Assembly (NCBI GenBank): GCA_910587945.1
Contig: CAJUNI010000012.1
Span: forward strand, 4,566-30,050
Direction: 5' to 3'
Source of the DNA: an uncultured Parvibacter sp.
GTDB lineage: Bacteria > Actinomycetota > Coriobacteriia > Coriobacteriales > Eggerthellaceae
Length of the DNA stretch: 25,485 bases
Under the pieces are notes generated by a model. It had not been told where the DNA came from. It ran no database searches and worked only from the letters and a program-made list of their open reading frames with translations. The position numbers and the translations under genes are program-made. Shown piece by piece: positions 1-7,182 of this stretch (position 1 is its first letter; every line of letters starts with the position of its first letter).

Positions 1-149
1 ATACCCGCGTTCTCTTTAGCGCTGGCCTTGCTGCCCAACAGTTGGCATTGCTGGGGGACGGAGTGCAGCAGGTCTATGCCATCGCGGTAAGTATTAGCTC
101 CAAGAGCCCCTATTTCGATCGGCCTTCGCGAGCGGCGGCGGTGTCCTAA
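1..149 (+). CDS. C-terminal end of an unidentified protein (cut by the window edge)
   Basis: An open frame enters from the left edge (first full codon at base 3) and ends at TAA 147-149, giving about 48 residues. The piece reads as a short Ala/Leu-rich helix (AGLAAQQLALLGDG), then a VYAIAVS strand and a tail containing SPYFDRPSRA. I do not recognise the family from this fragment. It is accepted as coding because codon use resembles neighbouring genes and the frame is open from the edge, but the piece is short. It lies about 190 bases upstream of ettA on the same strand, with a potential RNA structure in between. Confidence 0.45.
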   Translation, partial: TRVLFSAGLAAQQLALLGDGVQQVYAIAVSISSKSPYFDRPSRAAAVS

Positions 150-207
150 TCTATATCTGAGGTCATGTTTCGCCTGGGGACTAATCCGCGGAAAGAGACT
201 CAATTAA

Positions 208-281
208 CTGGGAGCGTAAACCTTCTGCACCCAGAGGAGAGGTAAACCACGGCCTTCTGGGCGTCTGTTCCTGCGTGGTTT
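208..281 (+). promoter_or_regulatory. Possible structured leader or small RNA upstream of ettA
   Basis: Three pairings compete in the gap before ettA. CTGGG (208-212) can pair with CCCAG (230-234). CCCAGAGG (230-237) can instead pair with CCTTCTGGG (253-261), giving eight pairs with one G-U. AAACCACG (244-251) pairs perfectly with CGTGGTTT (274-281). The first two exclude each other, and the last two interleave as an H-type pseudoknot would. No known RNA family was recognised. A TAGAAT at 293-298 could be a -10 box downstream of the structure, in which case the structure would not be in the ettA mRNA. Confidence 0.3.
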
Positions 282-342
282 CAAGAGCTTTGATAGAATC
301 GCAGAACTATCAAGCTGAAACCTATCAGGAAGAGAGTATTCC

Positions 343-2022
343 ATGGCAGAGTTTATCTACCAGATGTATAAAGCGCGCAAAGCGGTGGGGGATAAAGTCA
401 TCCTCGATGACGTGACCCTGTCCTTTTATCCGGGAGCCAAGATTGGCGTGGTGGGCCCCAATGGTATGGGTAAATCTACGCTGCTGAAAGTTATGGCAGG
501 CATTGAGGAAGTCTCCAATGGTGACGCCCGTCTGACGCCCGGCTATAGCGTGGGTATTCTGCTTCAGGAACCCGAACTTGATGAAGATGCCACGGTAATC
601 GAAAATATTCGCCAAGCCTTTAGTGATGTTCTCGCAAAGGTTGAGCGCTTCAATCAAATTGGCGAAGAGATGGCGCTCCCCGATGCCGATTTCGATGCCC
701 TCATGGAAGAAATGGGCAAGCTCCAAGATGAGATTGATGCTGCTCAAGGCTGGGATATTGACTCACAGTTGTCTCAAGCCATGGATGCTCTTCAGTGCCC
801 GGATCCCGATGCGCCGGTGTCTATTCTCTCAGGCGGTGAGCGCCGTCGAGTGGCTCTCTGTCGTTTGCTCCTGGAGGCGCCGGATTTGCTGTTATTGGAC
901 GAGCCCACGAATCACTTGGATGCCGAATCGGTACTATGGCTTGAGCAGTTCTTGCGTACCTATCCGGGAGCCGTGTTGGCGGTTACCCATGACCGTTATT
1001 TCCTCGATCATGTGGCTGAATGGATTTGCGAAGTGGACCGCGGCCAGTTGTTCCCCTATAAGGGCAACTATTCCACCTATCTTGAAACTAAAGCGGCTCG
1101 TATTGCTGCTCAGGGCCAGCAGCAAGCAAAACTGGCTAAGCGCATGAGTGCGGAGCTGGAGTGGGTGCGCTCTTCTCCGAAGGCACGTCAGGCCAAGTCC
1201 AAGGCGCGTTTGGAGCGCTACGAGCAAATGGTGGCTGAAGCAGGAGCTGCTAAAAAGCTGGATTTTGCAGAAATTCAAATTCCTGTGGGACCGCGTTTGG
1301 GTTCAAAAGTACTTGTGGCTAATCACTTGCACAAAGAGTTTGATGGTCGCGTGCTGATTGACGATCTGTCCTTTGAGCTGCCGCGTAATGGCATTGTGGG
1401 CGTTATTGGCCCCAATGGTGTGGGCAAGACAACACTGTTTAAGACCATTGTGGGACTGGAACCCCTTGATGGGGGAGAGCTCGAACTGGGCGAGACCGTA
1501 AAAATTTCCTATGTGGACCAAAATCGTGCGGGCATTGATCCGGACACCAAGCTTTGGGAAGTGGTATCCGGGGGCACTGACTATATGATGGTGGGTGAAA
1601 CCGAAATTCCCAGCCGTGCCTATGTGGCAGCGTTCGGCTTCAAGGGTGCCGACCAACAGAAACCGGCAGGAGTCCTTTCCGGTGGTGAGCGTAACCGTCT
1701 CAATTTGGCGTTGACCCTTAAAGAGGGCGGTAATCTCTTGCTCTTAGACGAGCCGACCAACGACCTCGATGTGGAAACTCTTTCCAGCTTAGAGGCAGCT
1801 CTTCTGGAATTTCCCGGATGCTCAGTGGTGGTAAGTCACGACCGTATGTTCTTGGACCGCATTGCGACCCATATTCTGGCCTGGGAGGGCACGGATGAAA
1901 ATCCGGGACAGTGGCATTGGTTTGAAGGCAACTTTGAGTCGTATCAGGCTGATCGTGAAGAGCGCTTAGGGAAAGAAGCGGCGAAGCCTCATCGCCTTCA
2001 TCGTAAGCTGACACGCAACTAG
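343..2022 (+). CDS. ettA: EttA, energy-dependent translational throttle (ABC-F ATPase)
   Basis: The product has 559 aa, close to E. coli EttA (555). It has two ABC ATPase cassettes and no membrane segment, so it is a soluble ribosome-binding ABC-F protein; the family gates entry into elongation according to ATP/ADP. Cassette 1 has Walker A GPNGMGKST (38-46), signature LSGGERRR (about 162) and Walker B LLLLDEPTNHLD (about 185). Cassette 2 has Walker A GPNGVGKTT (356-364), LSGGERNR and LLLLDEPTNDLD. A charged, Lys/Arg-rich linker lies between them. The ATG at 343 follows an AGGAAGAGAG ribosome site (328-337). It converges with ackA across a shared terminator. Assignment to EttA rather than another ABC-F rests on length and overall similarity. 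Confidence 0.93.
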   Translation: MAEFIYQMYKARKAVGDKVILDDVTLSFYPGAKIGVVGPNGMGKSTLLKVMAGIEEVSNGDARLTPGYSVGILLQEPELDEDATVIENIRQAFSDVLAKVERFNQIGEEMALPDADFDALMEEMGKLQDEIDAAQGWDIDSQLSQAMDALQCPDPDAPVSILSGGERRRVALCRLLLEAPDLLLLDEPTNHLDAESVLWLEQFLRTYPGAVLAVTHDRYFLDHVAEWICEVDRGQLFPYKGNYSTYLETKAARIAAQGQQQAKLAKRMSAELEWVRSSPKARQAKSKARLERYEQMVAEAGAAKKLDFAEIQIPVGPRLGSKVLVANHLHKEFDGRVLIDDLSFELPRNGIVGVIGPNGVGKTTLFKTIVGLEPLDGGELELGETVKISYVDQNRAGIDPDTKLWEVVSGGTDYMMVGETEIPSRAYVAAFGFKGADQQKPAGVLSGGERNRLNLALTLKEGGNLLLLDEPTNDLDVETLSSLEAALLEFPGCSVVVSHDRMFLDRIATHILAWEGTDENPGQWHWFEGNFESYQADREERLGKEAAKPHRLHRKLTRN

Positions 2023-2093
2023 GGCTCCGAGCGGCGCCTGCAGGGAGCATGGCGGAGGACCTACTGTCTGAGTAATGTAGAGCTGTAAACAAT

Positions 2094-2122
2094 AAAGAGG
2101 TGGATCTGGGATCCACCTCTTT
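2094..2122. terminator. Bidirectional intrinsic terminator between ettA and ackA
   Basis: A perfect 13-bp stem, AAAGAGGTGGATC (2094-2106) with GATCCACCTCTTT (2110-2122), closes a 3-base loop. The A/T-rich flanks provide U-rich tails in both directions, so it can end both convergent transcripts. Confidence 0.9.
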
Positions 2123-2160
2123 TGTTTGGTAGAGCTTGGCTTGGCTTGGCCTACGATTCC

Positions 2161-3414
2161 CTAAACCAGGGTTTCTTCGATCTCTTCTTCGGCGCTGGCA
2201 GCCAGAAGAGCAGCTTGTCGCTGACGGTCTAAGATGGTTTCCACATCCCGGGCAATCATGAGCTCCTCATTGGTGGGGATAACCATGATCTTTACCCGAG
2301 AACGATCTTCGGAGATGATGCGCTCACCGGTACGCAGGCGGTTCTTGCGTGCATCAAGCACAATACCCATGGGCTCAAGCCCAGCTAAACAGGCAGAGCG
2401 CATATATTCGGAGTTTTCGCCTACGCCTGCAGTAAAGACGATGGCGGCAGCACCGCCCATAACGGCGAAATACTGACCGATATAGCGCTTAATAAAGTAG
2501 GCATAGAGCTCAAGCGCAAGGATGGCCCGTTCGTTTCCGGCCACGGCGGCTTCTTCCACAATCCGCAAATCGCTCGAGATGCCGGATACACCCAGAAGAC
2601 CACTCTTCTTATTCATAATTTCATTCATCTGTTCTGGGGTATAACCCAAGCGCGTTTGGATGGTGGTGACGACGGCGGGGTCAATGGTGCCGCAGCGAGT
2701 TCCCATCATAAGACCATCTAGGGGGGTCAGACCCATGGTGGTATCGACAGCCACCCCATGATCCACGGCCGCAATGGAAGCACCATTGCCCAGATGACAG
2801 GTGATGAGACGCAGGTCACGAACGTCAGCGCCAAGCATGCGCGCAGCATGGCGGGCGATGTAGCGATGAGAGGTACCGTGGGCGCCATATTTGCGGATTT
2901 GATAATCGGTGTAGTACTCGTAGGGCAGCGGGTAGATGTAAGCCCGCGGGGGGAGGGTTTGGAAGAAGGCCGTGTCGAAAACGGCAATTTCCGGGATATC
3001 GGGCATGAGTTCGCGACAGGCATAGATGACGTGCAGGGCGGGCGGATTATGGAGAGGGGCCAGTTCTGAGCAGAGGTTAATTTTCTCTAAAACGTCATCA
3101 TCGATGCAGACGGACTCACTGAAGTATTCGCCGCCCGAGACAATGCGATGGCCAATGGCATCAATATCCTCAAGGCTTGCAATGGGGCCGCGCTCTACAT
3201 CGGTAAGCATTTCAAGAACGAGGGAAAGCGCCTCATGATGGTCTTTCATAGGGGCAGTAACTTTAAGCTCCCCATAGCCGCGGTCGAAACGATGGACAGA
3301 GTCAGTAAGACCCACGCGCTCGCAAAGGCCTTTTACCAAAACCGTATTCTCCGTCAGATCTATGAGTTGATACTTCAGCGAAGAGCTACCAGCATTGAGC
3401 GTTAATACTTTCAT
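2161..3414 (-). CDS. ackA: Acetate kinase
   Basis: This cytoplasmic enzyme interconverts acetyl-phosphate plus ADP with acetate plus ATP, the substrate-level phosphorylation step of acetate fermentation. The 417 residues match the family (about 400), with a slightly longer acidic C-terminus. Diagnostic segments are the N-terminal LNAGSSSLKYQL phosphate-binding motif, HLGNGAS, the TTMGLTPLDGLMMGTRCG block and FTAGVGENS near the C-terminus. The ATG follows GGGAGG on the minus strand. The usual partner pta (phosphotransacetylase) is not adjacent, so acetyl-phosphate must come from a gene elsewhere. The gene has a long (about 290 nt) putative leader containing a promoter, a terminator-like hairpin and a second stem. 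Confidence 0.97.
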   Translation of the reverse strand: MKVLTLNAGSSSLKYQLIDLTENTVLVKGLCERVGLTDSVHRFDRGYGELKVTAPMKDHHEALSLVLEMLTDVERGPIASLEDIDAIGHRIVSGGEYFSESVCIDDDVLEKINLCSELAPLHNPPALHVIYACRELMPDIPEIAVFDTAFFQTLPPRAYIYPLPYEYYTDYQIRKYGAHGTSHRYIARHAARMLGADVRDLRLITCHLGNGASIAAVDHGVAVDTTMGLTPLDGLMMGTRCGTIDPAVVTTIQTRLGYTPEQMNEIMNKKSGLLGVSGISSDLRIVEEAAVAGNERAILALELYAYFIKRYIGQYFAVMGGAAAIVFTAGVGENSEYMRSACLAGLEPMGIVLDARKNRLRTGERIISEDRSRVKIMVIPTNEELMIARDVETILDRQRQAALLAASAEEEIEETLV

Positions 3415-3568
3415 AGGGCCTCCCTCAAAGGCGCTGCTTGCAACAGTGGTTCCAGTCTAGCGGTAGCCCTGTCGTTTCTGACGAAGGAGACAAAGGAGCG
3501 AAAAGATTGTTACCAGCCTTCGGGCGGGCTAGGTCTCATCTTTGTGGGAACGGACAGATACCTGTTGC

Positions 3569-3609
3569 GGTCAGGCAAGCTTTCTCGCAGGAAAAGTTGC
3601 CTTGAGACC
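3569..3609 (-). promoter_or_regulatory. Imperfect hairpin in the ackA leader
   Basis: GGTC-AGGCAA-g-CTTT (3569-3583) can fold with AAAG-TTGCCT-tga-GACC (3593-3609). The core is AGGCAA/TTGCCT plus CTTT/AAAG, with a 3-base bulge before the terminal GGTC/GACC. It lies in the 426-base gap between ackA and the thioesterase gene, downstream of the leftward promoter. I do not recognise it as a known riboswitch. Apart from the promoter and terminator listed here, I see nothing else convincing in the gap. Confidence 0.35.
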
Positions 3610-3638
3610 GACGGGGTGTAGGAGCGATTGAGGATGCG

Positions 3639-3683
3639 AAAAAAGCGCAACGCCGAGTTCCAGGGGGAGTGGAGCTCGGCGCT
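3639..3683 (-). terminator. Intrinsic terminator or attenuator (leftward)
   Basis: Read on the minus strand, AGCGCCGAGCTCC (3683-3671) pairs with GGAACTCGGCGTT (3661-3649) through 12 of 13 positions, including one G-U. The sequence then runs through GCGC into six T residues (3644-3639). It could end readthrough from the thioesterase gene, but it sits only about 20 nt downstream of a strong leftward promoter and about 225 nt upstream of ackA, which suggests attenuation or a short RNA. Confidence 0.75.
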
Positions 3684-3706
3684 GCAGTGTGTTTCAGACC
3701 ATGACG

Positions 3707-3735
3707 AATATAAGACTATGTCTAACAGTAGTCAA
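3707..3735 (-). promoter_or_regulatory. Strong sigma70-type promoter reading towards ackA
   Basis: On the minus strand, TTGACT (3735-3730) is separated by exactly 17 bases from TATATT (3712-3707). A small inverted repeat, AGAC-ATA-GTCT (3723-3713), sits in the spacer and could bind a regulator. Transcription would start near 3700. Confidence 0.65.
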
Positions 3736-3840
3736 GAACTTTATGACGATTGTTGACACTCGATCTCGTTGGGTTCAGGAGGGTGCATTGACGACAATCG
3801 GTTTCGCAAGCCCCAGGCAGAAGCGTAAGCGCGCTTTGGG

Positions 3841-4299
3841 CTAGCGCTGGGCTGCTTGTCCTTCCGCTTCTTGGCGGCGACGCTTCTCTTCTAAGTATTC
3901 CCAGGTCACCGTTTTGGTCGTGAACGTACCCAGCGACATGATGGCGCCGCTATCATCGCGGGCCTCTACATGCCAGTATTGCTTAGCGCCATCGGTGGAT
4001 TCGAGGGTAGCAGAGCCATAGACGGTGCCCGCAACCCCGCTTTTGATGTGGCGGACGTCCATGTGGATTCCAAAGGTAGCTTCGGTTTCCGGATGAGAGC
4101 GTTCTCGGGCGGCGCGGGAGCCGACGGTTTCTAGCAAGGTGAGGGTAGCGCCACCATGGACAAAGCCAAAGGGTTGCATGATGGCCGGGGTGATGGGCAT
4201 CTCGGCGCAGCAGTGGTTTTCGTCGAGTTCGGTAATGCGAATACCTAAGAGGGTTACGAATCCATCTTTTTCAAGGGAATCCTGGGGAGTAAGGGCCAC
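3841..4299 (-). CDS. PaaI-family hotdog-fold thioesterase
   Basis: The product has 152 aa, the usual size of single-domain hotdog thioesterases that hydrolyse acyl-CoA esters in the cytoplasm. The segment PFGFVHGGATLTLLET carries the HGG turn and the following helix with the acidic residue used by PaaI/YdiI-type enzymes. A strand-rich second half follows (FGIHMDVRHIKS, VYGSATL, WHVEARDDSGAIMSLGTFT). The C-terminal 20 residues are a charged tail (EEKRRRQEAEGQ) outside the core. The start is GTG at 4299, behind AAAGGAG. It stands alone on its strand, divergent from the next gene, so the substrate cannot be inferred from context. Confidence 0.85.
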   Translation of the reverse strand: MALTPQDSLEKDGFVTLLGIRITELDENHCCAEMPITPAIMQPFGFVHGGATLTLLETVGSRAARERSHPETEATFGIHMDVRHIKSGVAGTVYGSATLESTDGAKQYWHVEARDDSGAIMSLGTFTTKTVTWEYLEEKRRRQEAEGQAAQR

Positions 4300-4365
4300 G
4301 GTATCTCCTTTGATTTGAGTATCGGGCTAGAACAAACGAACCGAGGTGTCGTTCTTTGGCTGTTG

Positions 4366-4425
4366 TGGCAGAATTATTCGCTCAAACAGGCTAAGAAGGA
4401 TTACGCTAAGAGGCGATTTCTGCCA
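4366..4425. promoter_or_regulatory. Long imperfect inverted repeat in a divergent intergenic region
   Basis: TGGCAGAA (4366-4373) is matched by TTCTGCCA (4418-4425). Inside these, TCGCTC near 4378 pairs with GAGGCGA with one bulge. The loop holds two direct copies of GCTAAGA. It could be a leader hairpin for the gene starting at 4475 or a binding region between the two divergent genes. There is no T-run, so it is not a simple terminator. Confidence 0.35.
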
Positions 4426-4474
4426 AGCTCCTGAAGCGACCTAGTTTGTAATTGTACTCACAGAGGAGAGGTTG

Positions 4475-5002
4475 ATGGCCGAAAATAGTCAAACCGAAGA
4501 GTTTGCCCTGCGTGTCCTTGAGGCTCATCGTCAGAACTTCGACCTCGAAATACCCTATCGCTTTGCGGGGCAGGAGCTAGTAGGCTATGGCGCCTATCAT
4601 GCTGAGGCGTCCTCCTATGTGCTTTCGAAAAAAGCGAAACTGTGGGAAATCAGCGCCCATGAATATCTCTATGTGGTGGCAGTGGACCATCTTGATGAGG
4701 CGACGCTTGATCAGTGGGTAGCACGGATGAAGACCGAAGGAATAGCGGCTTTAACCATTGATGAAAACCACATGAGTTCCTACCTCTCGTTGGTGATTAT
4801 CGCTTCGACCGCTGACCCCGCTATCGCTCGTTCAGTGAAGCGTAGCCGCTATCGAAAAAATTTCTGCGGCGGGTGGCGCGGATGGGCCGATTTGCGAATT
4901 GCAGTGGCCGTTCTTTCTTCTTCAAGCGTATACTGCAACCGCCAAGGCAGGCTTCTCGGCCAAACCCTCGAGACCAATCTTCAAAAGTTCTTGGAACACT
5001 AA
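4475..5002 (+). CDS. Uncharacterised conserved-looking protein
   Basis: The product is a soluble 175-aa protein with no signal peptide or membrane helix, and I cannot name a function. It looks like a compact alpha/beta domain: a helical start (EEFALRVLEAHRQNF), then KKAKLWEISAHEYLYVVAV, an acidic helix, SSYLSLVIIAST, and a basic segment (KRSRYRKNF) leading to RGWADLRIAVAVL and NRQGRLL. I have the impression of similar hypothetical proteins in Eggerthella and Clostridia that share the AKLWE-HEY and RGW elements, but this is memory, not a search. The ATG at 4475 is preferred over the adjacent TTG at 4472 because AGGAGAG (4464-4470) would be too close to the latter. The C-terminus is cysteine- and serine-rich. 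Confidence 0.7.
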   Translation: MAENSQTEEFALRVLEAHRQNFDLEIPYRFAGQELVGYGAYHAEASSYVLSKKAKLWEISAHEYLYVVAVDHLDEATLDQWVARMKTEGIAALTIDENHMSSYLSLVIIASTADPAIARSVKRSRYRKNFCGGWRGWADLRIAVAVLSSSSVYCNRQGRLLGQTLETNLQKFLEH

Positions 5003-5006
5003 GACG

Positions 5007-5120
5007 CAAAAGGAGAATGGTCCCGAGGGGCGCAAATCTTTTGTTTTGGTTTGCGTTACGAGCACTGGAATTTCATAGCAACCTGCAAAAGGTAGATTTG
5101 GATTGCCAAAACTCCTTTTG
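5007..5120 (+). promoter_or_regulatory. Structured region upstream of cstA
   Basis: CAAAAGGAG (5007-5015) has a perfect complement CTCCTTTTG (5112-5120). Within it, CGCAAATC (5031-5038) pairs with GGTTTGCG (5048-5055) around an all-T/G loop. Pairing of the first arm would hide an AAAAGGAG element, but no suitable start codon follows that copy, so any regulatory role would be through RNA folding ahead of cstA. Confidence 0.3.
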
Positions 5121-5196
5121 ACTTAGAAGTCTCCTTGGGCTTGTTGGGAAGAAGCCAGTGGAGAGGCTTCTGAGTGAAAGGAGGATTGCGCCTACT

Positions 5197-6963
5197 ATGA
5201 ATGCCATGCTTGTTTTGATTGTGGCCATCATTGTGCTCGCTTGTGGCTATGTATTCTATGGCGGATGGTTGGCCAAGCAGTGGGGAGTGCAAGGGGATCG
5301 TCCGACCCCGGCTCACGAGTTGGAAGATGGTCGGGATTATGTGCCGGCTCCGCCCTATGTGGTGTTAGGCCACCATTTCTCATCTATTGCGGGAGCAGGC
5401 CCTATCAATGGACCTATTCAGGCAGCCATTTTTGGGTGGGTGCCGGTTATGCTCTGGATTCTCATTGGCGGCATTTTCTTTGGCGCCATGCATGACTTTG
5501 GTGCCCTGTTCGCTTCGATTCGTCATAAGGGACAAACCCTTGCAACAGTTATCGCCCAAAGCATTGATGATACGGCTAAAAAGCTATTCTGCGTTTTTGC
5601 CTATCTTACGTTGATTTTGGTAGTTGCTGCCTTTGCTTCTATTGTGGCGGGTACCTTTGCTGTTACTCCGTTGCCGGTGGATGCGACAGCCGAACAGATT
5701 GCTGCCAATGAGACCACCAATCTTGCTAATGCGCGTACCGCTATGATTTCGCTGCTCTTTATTGTGGTTGCGGTGATTTATGGCTTGGTAACCCGCGGAC
5801 GCAGCATCCCTGCGGCAGCCAATATCATTTCTGCCATTATCATTATTGTGGCCGTGGTAGCAGTGGGCTATAACTTCCCCGTTATTACGCTGGATAACAC
5901 CTCCTGGATGATCTTGGTAGGTATCTACATTCTGGTCGCCTCAGTTGCTCCGGTTTGGATTCTTCTTCAGCCGCGCGACTATCTCTCAAGCTATTTGCTC
6001 TATGGCATGATTGCCCTTTCTTTGGTGGGCATTATTGGTGCTGGTATTACGGGCGATGCTGCAGGCCTTGAAATTCCCGCCTTTACAGGCTTTACGGCAA
6101 CGGCGGGCACGAGCAAGGTGGCCGCTTCAGGCTTCTTATTCCCCGCGCTGTTTATCACCATTGCCTGTGGCGCCATCTCGGGCTTCCACAGCTTAGTGGC
6201 GTCAGGCACCACCTCCAAGCAGCTCGATCGCGAATCTGAAGCTCAGCCTATTGCCTACGGTGGCATGTTGTTGGAGTGTTTGGTGGCCATCATTGCGCTT
6301 TGTGCTGTGGCCTATGTGTTTAATGGGTATATGGATGGCACCTATGCTTCGCCGACCCAAGTGTTTGCTGCCGGTCTTTCCCAGATGCTGGGGTGTATTC
6401 CGGGCCTCGCTGATGTCCAGGGTATTGCCTATGCCTTGCTGGTTTTGGCGGTATCGGTGTTCTGCTTGACCTCGCTGGACACGGCCACTCGTTTGGCACG
6501 CTACATGTTCCAAGAGCTCTTTACGCCTCACGGCATGGAGACGAAGGATGTGACGGGTCTGCGTAAGGTGTTAGTGAACCCCTGGGTTGCTACTATCATC
6601 ACGGTGGTTTTAGGTGTGGGCCTTGGTATGACCGGCTATCAGTTGGTATGGCCTTTGTTTGGCGCTGCCAATCAACTCCTGGCAGCCTTGGGACTGTTGG
6701 CGGTCTGCGCCTGGCTTGGTAATGCAGGACGTAACAATAAGATGTTCTATTTCCCGATGGCCTTCATGATGGTGGTGACGCTGGTTTCCTTAGCGCTCAC
6801 CGTGCAGTCAAAAGTGGTAGCGCTGTTGGGCGGCGCTGTGACCTTAGCTAATGGCCTACAGCTGGTGATTGCGGTTTTGCTTATGCTGCTTGCGGTGGTC
6901 TTAGCGGCTAAAGCGGTAAAGGTCATTTTTACCCGCAACGATAAAGGGGATGCCCTCGTTTAG
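5197..6963 (+). CDS. cstA: CstA-family carbon-starvation carrier
   Basis: The product is a 588-aa polytopic membrane protein with about 15 hydrophobic segments. It begins with a membrane helix (MLVLIVAIIVLACGYVF) followed by the CstA hallmark DYVPAPPYVVLGHHFSSIAG and GPINGPIQA. Later family blocks include SGFHSLVASGTTSKQL, TSLDTATRLARYMFQEL and FGAANQLLAALGLL. Characterised members import pyruvate (E. coli CstA/BtsT) or peptides (Campylobacter), so the substrate here is open; pyruvate would suit a neighbourhood with acetate kinase. The ATG at 5197 is chosen because AAAGGAGG (5177-5184) precedes it; the in-frame GTG at 5158 has no such site. It is shorter than E. coli CstA (701 aa), as in many Gram-positives. 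Confidence 0.93.
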   Translation: MNAMLVLIVAIIVLACGYVFYGGWLAKQWGVQGDRPTPAHELEDGRDYVPAPPYVVLGHHFSSIAGAGPINGPIQAAIFGWVPVMLWILIGGIFFGAMHDFGALFASIRHKGQTLATVIAQSIDDTAKKLFCVFAYLTLILVVAAFASIVAGTFAVTPLPVDATAEQIAANETTNLANARTAMISLLFIVVAVIYGLVTRGRSIPAAANIISAIIIIVAVVAVGYNFPVITLDNTSWMILVGIYILVASVAPVWILLQPRDYLSSYLLYGMIALSLVGIIGAGITGDAAGLEIPAFTGFTATAGTSKVAASGFLFPALFITIACGAISGFHSLVASGTTSKQLDRESEAQPIAYGGMLLECLVAIIALCAVAYVFNGYMDGTYASPTQVFAAGLSQMLGCIPGLADVQGIAYALLVLAVSVFCLTSLDTATRLARYMFQELFTPHGMETKDVTGLRKVLVNPWVATIITVVLGVGLGMTGYQLVWPLFGAANQLLAALGLLAVCAWLGNAGRNNKMFYFPMAFMMVVTLVSLALTVQSKVVALLGGAVTLANGLQLVIAVLLMLLAVVLAAKAVKVIFTRNDKGDALV

Positions 6964-6987
6964 GGACTCAGACGCGGATACCTTTTG

Positions 6988-7025
6988 AAAGGAACTGGAT
7001 CGCCAATGGTCCAGTTCCTTTTCTT
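6988..7025 (+). terminator. Intrinsic terminator of cstA
   Basis: AAAGGAACTGGATC (6988-7001) pairs with GGTCCAGTTCCTTT (7008-7021) over 14 positions with one G-U, closing a 6-base loop. A TTCTTT tail follows. It lies 25 bases after the cstA stop. Confidence 0.9.
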
Positions 7026-7111
7026 TAGACGCCCAGGGTGAGGGGAAGAAAAGGGAGTATTGGCATGATAGTCCAAGCCTCTCTTTTGGGATTCTATGGC
7101 GCTATAAACAG

Positions 7112-7152
7112 CCGCACGCAGGCCGAGGGGAGGGTACCCGGTCTGCGTGCGG
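7112..7152 (-). terminator. Hairpin terminator after the cytochrome gene
   Basis: CCGCACGCAG (7112-7121) pairs perfectly with CTGCGTGCGG (7143-7152), extended by three further pairs including a G-U. Read on the minus strand, a modest CTGTTTATAG tail follows, so the terminator is GC-strong with a weak U tract. It lies 30 bases past the cytochrome stop. Confidence 0.7.
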
Positions 7153-7182
7153 TGCCGTGAGGGGACGAAAGTTGAAGGCAGT

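Noticed and set aside
1718..2116. Long open frame opposite the end of ettA
   Set aside because: It overlaps a certain ABC-F gene on the other strand, runs through the shared terminator and shows no recognisable protein features.
3753..3781. TTGACA as a rightward -35 box
   Set aside because: No -10-like hexamer is found at 16-18 bases (CAGGAG there) and no gene begins downstream on that strand for 700 bases.
5017..5121. Possible 34-aa leader peptide starting at ATG 5017 before cstA
   Set aside because: GGAG lies only one base before the ATG, too close to initiate, and the peptide has no regulatory codon run.
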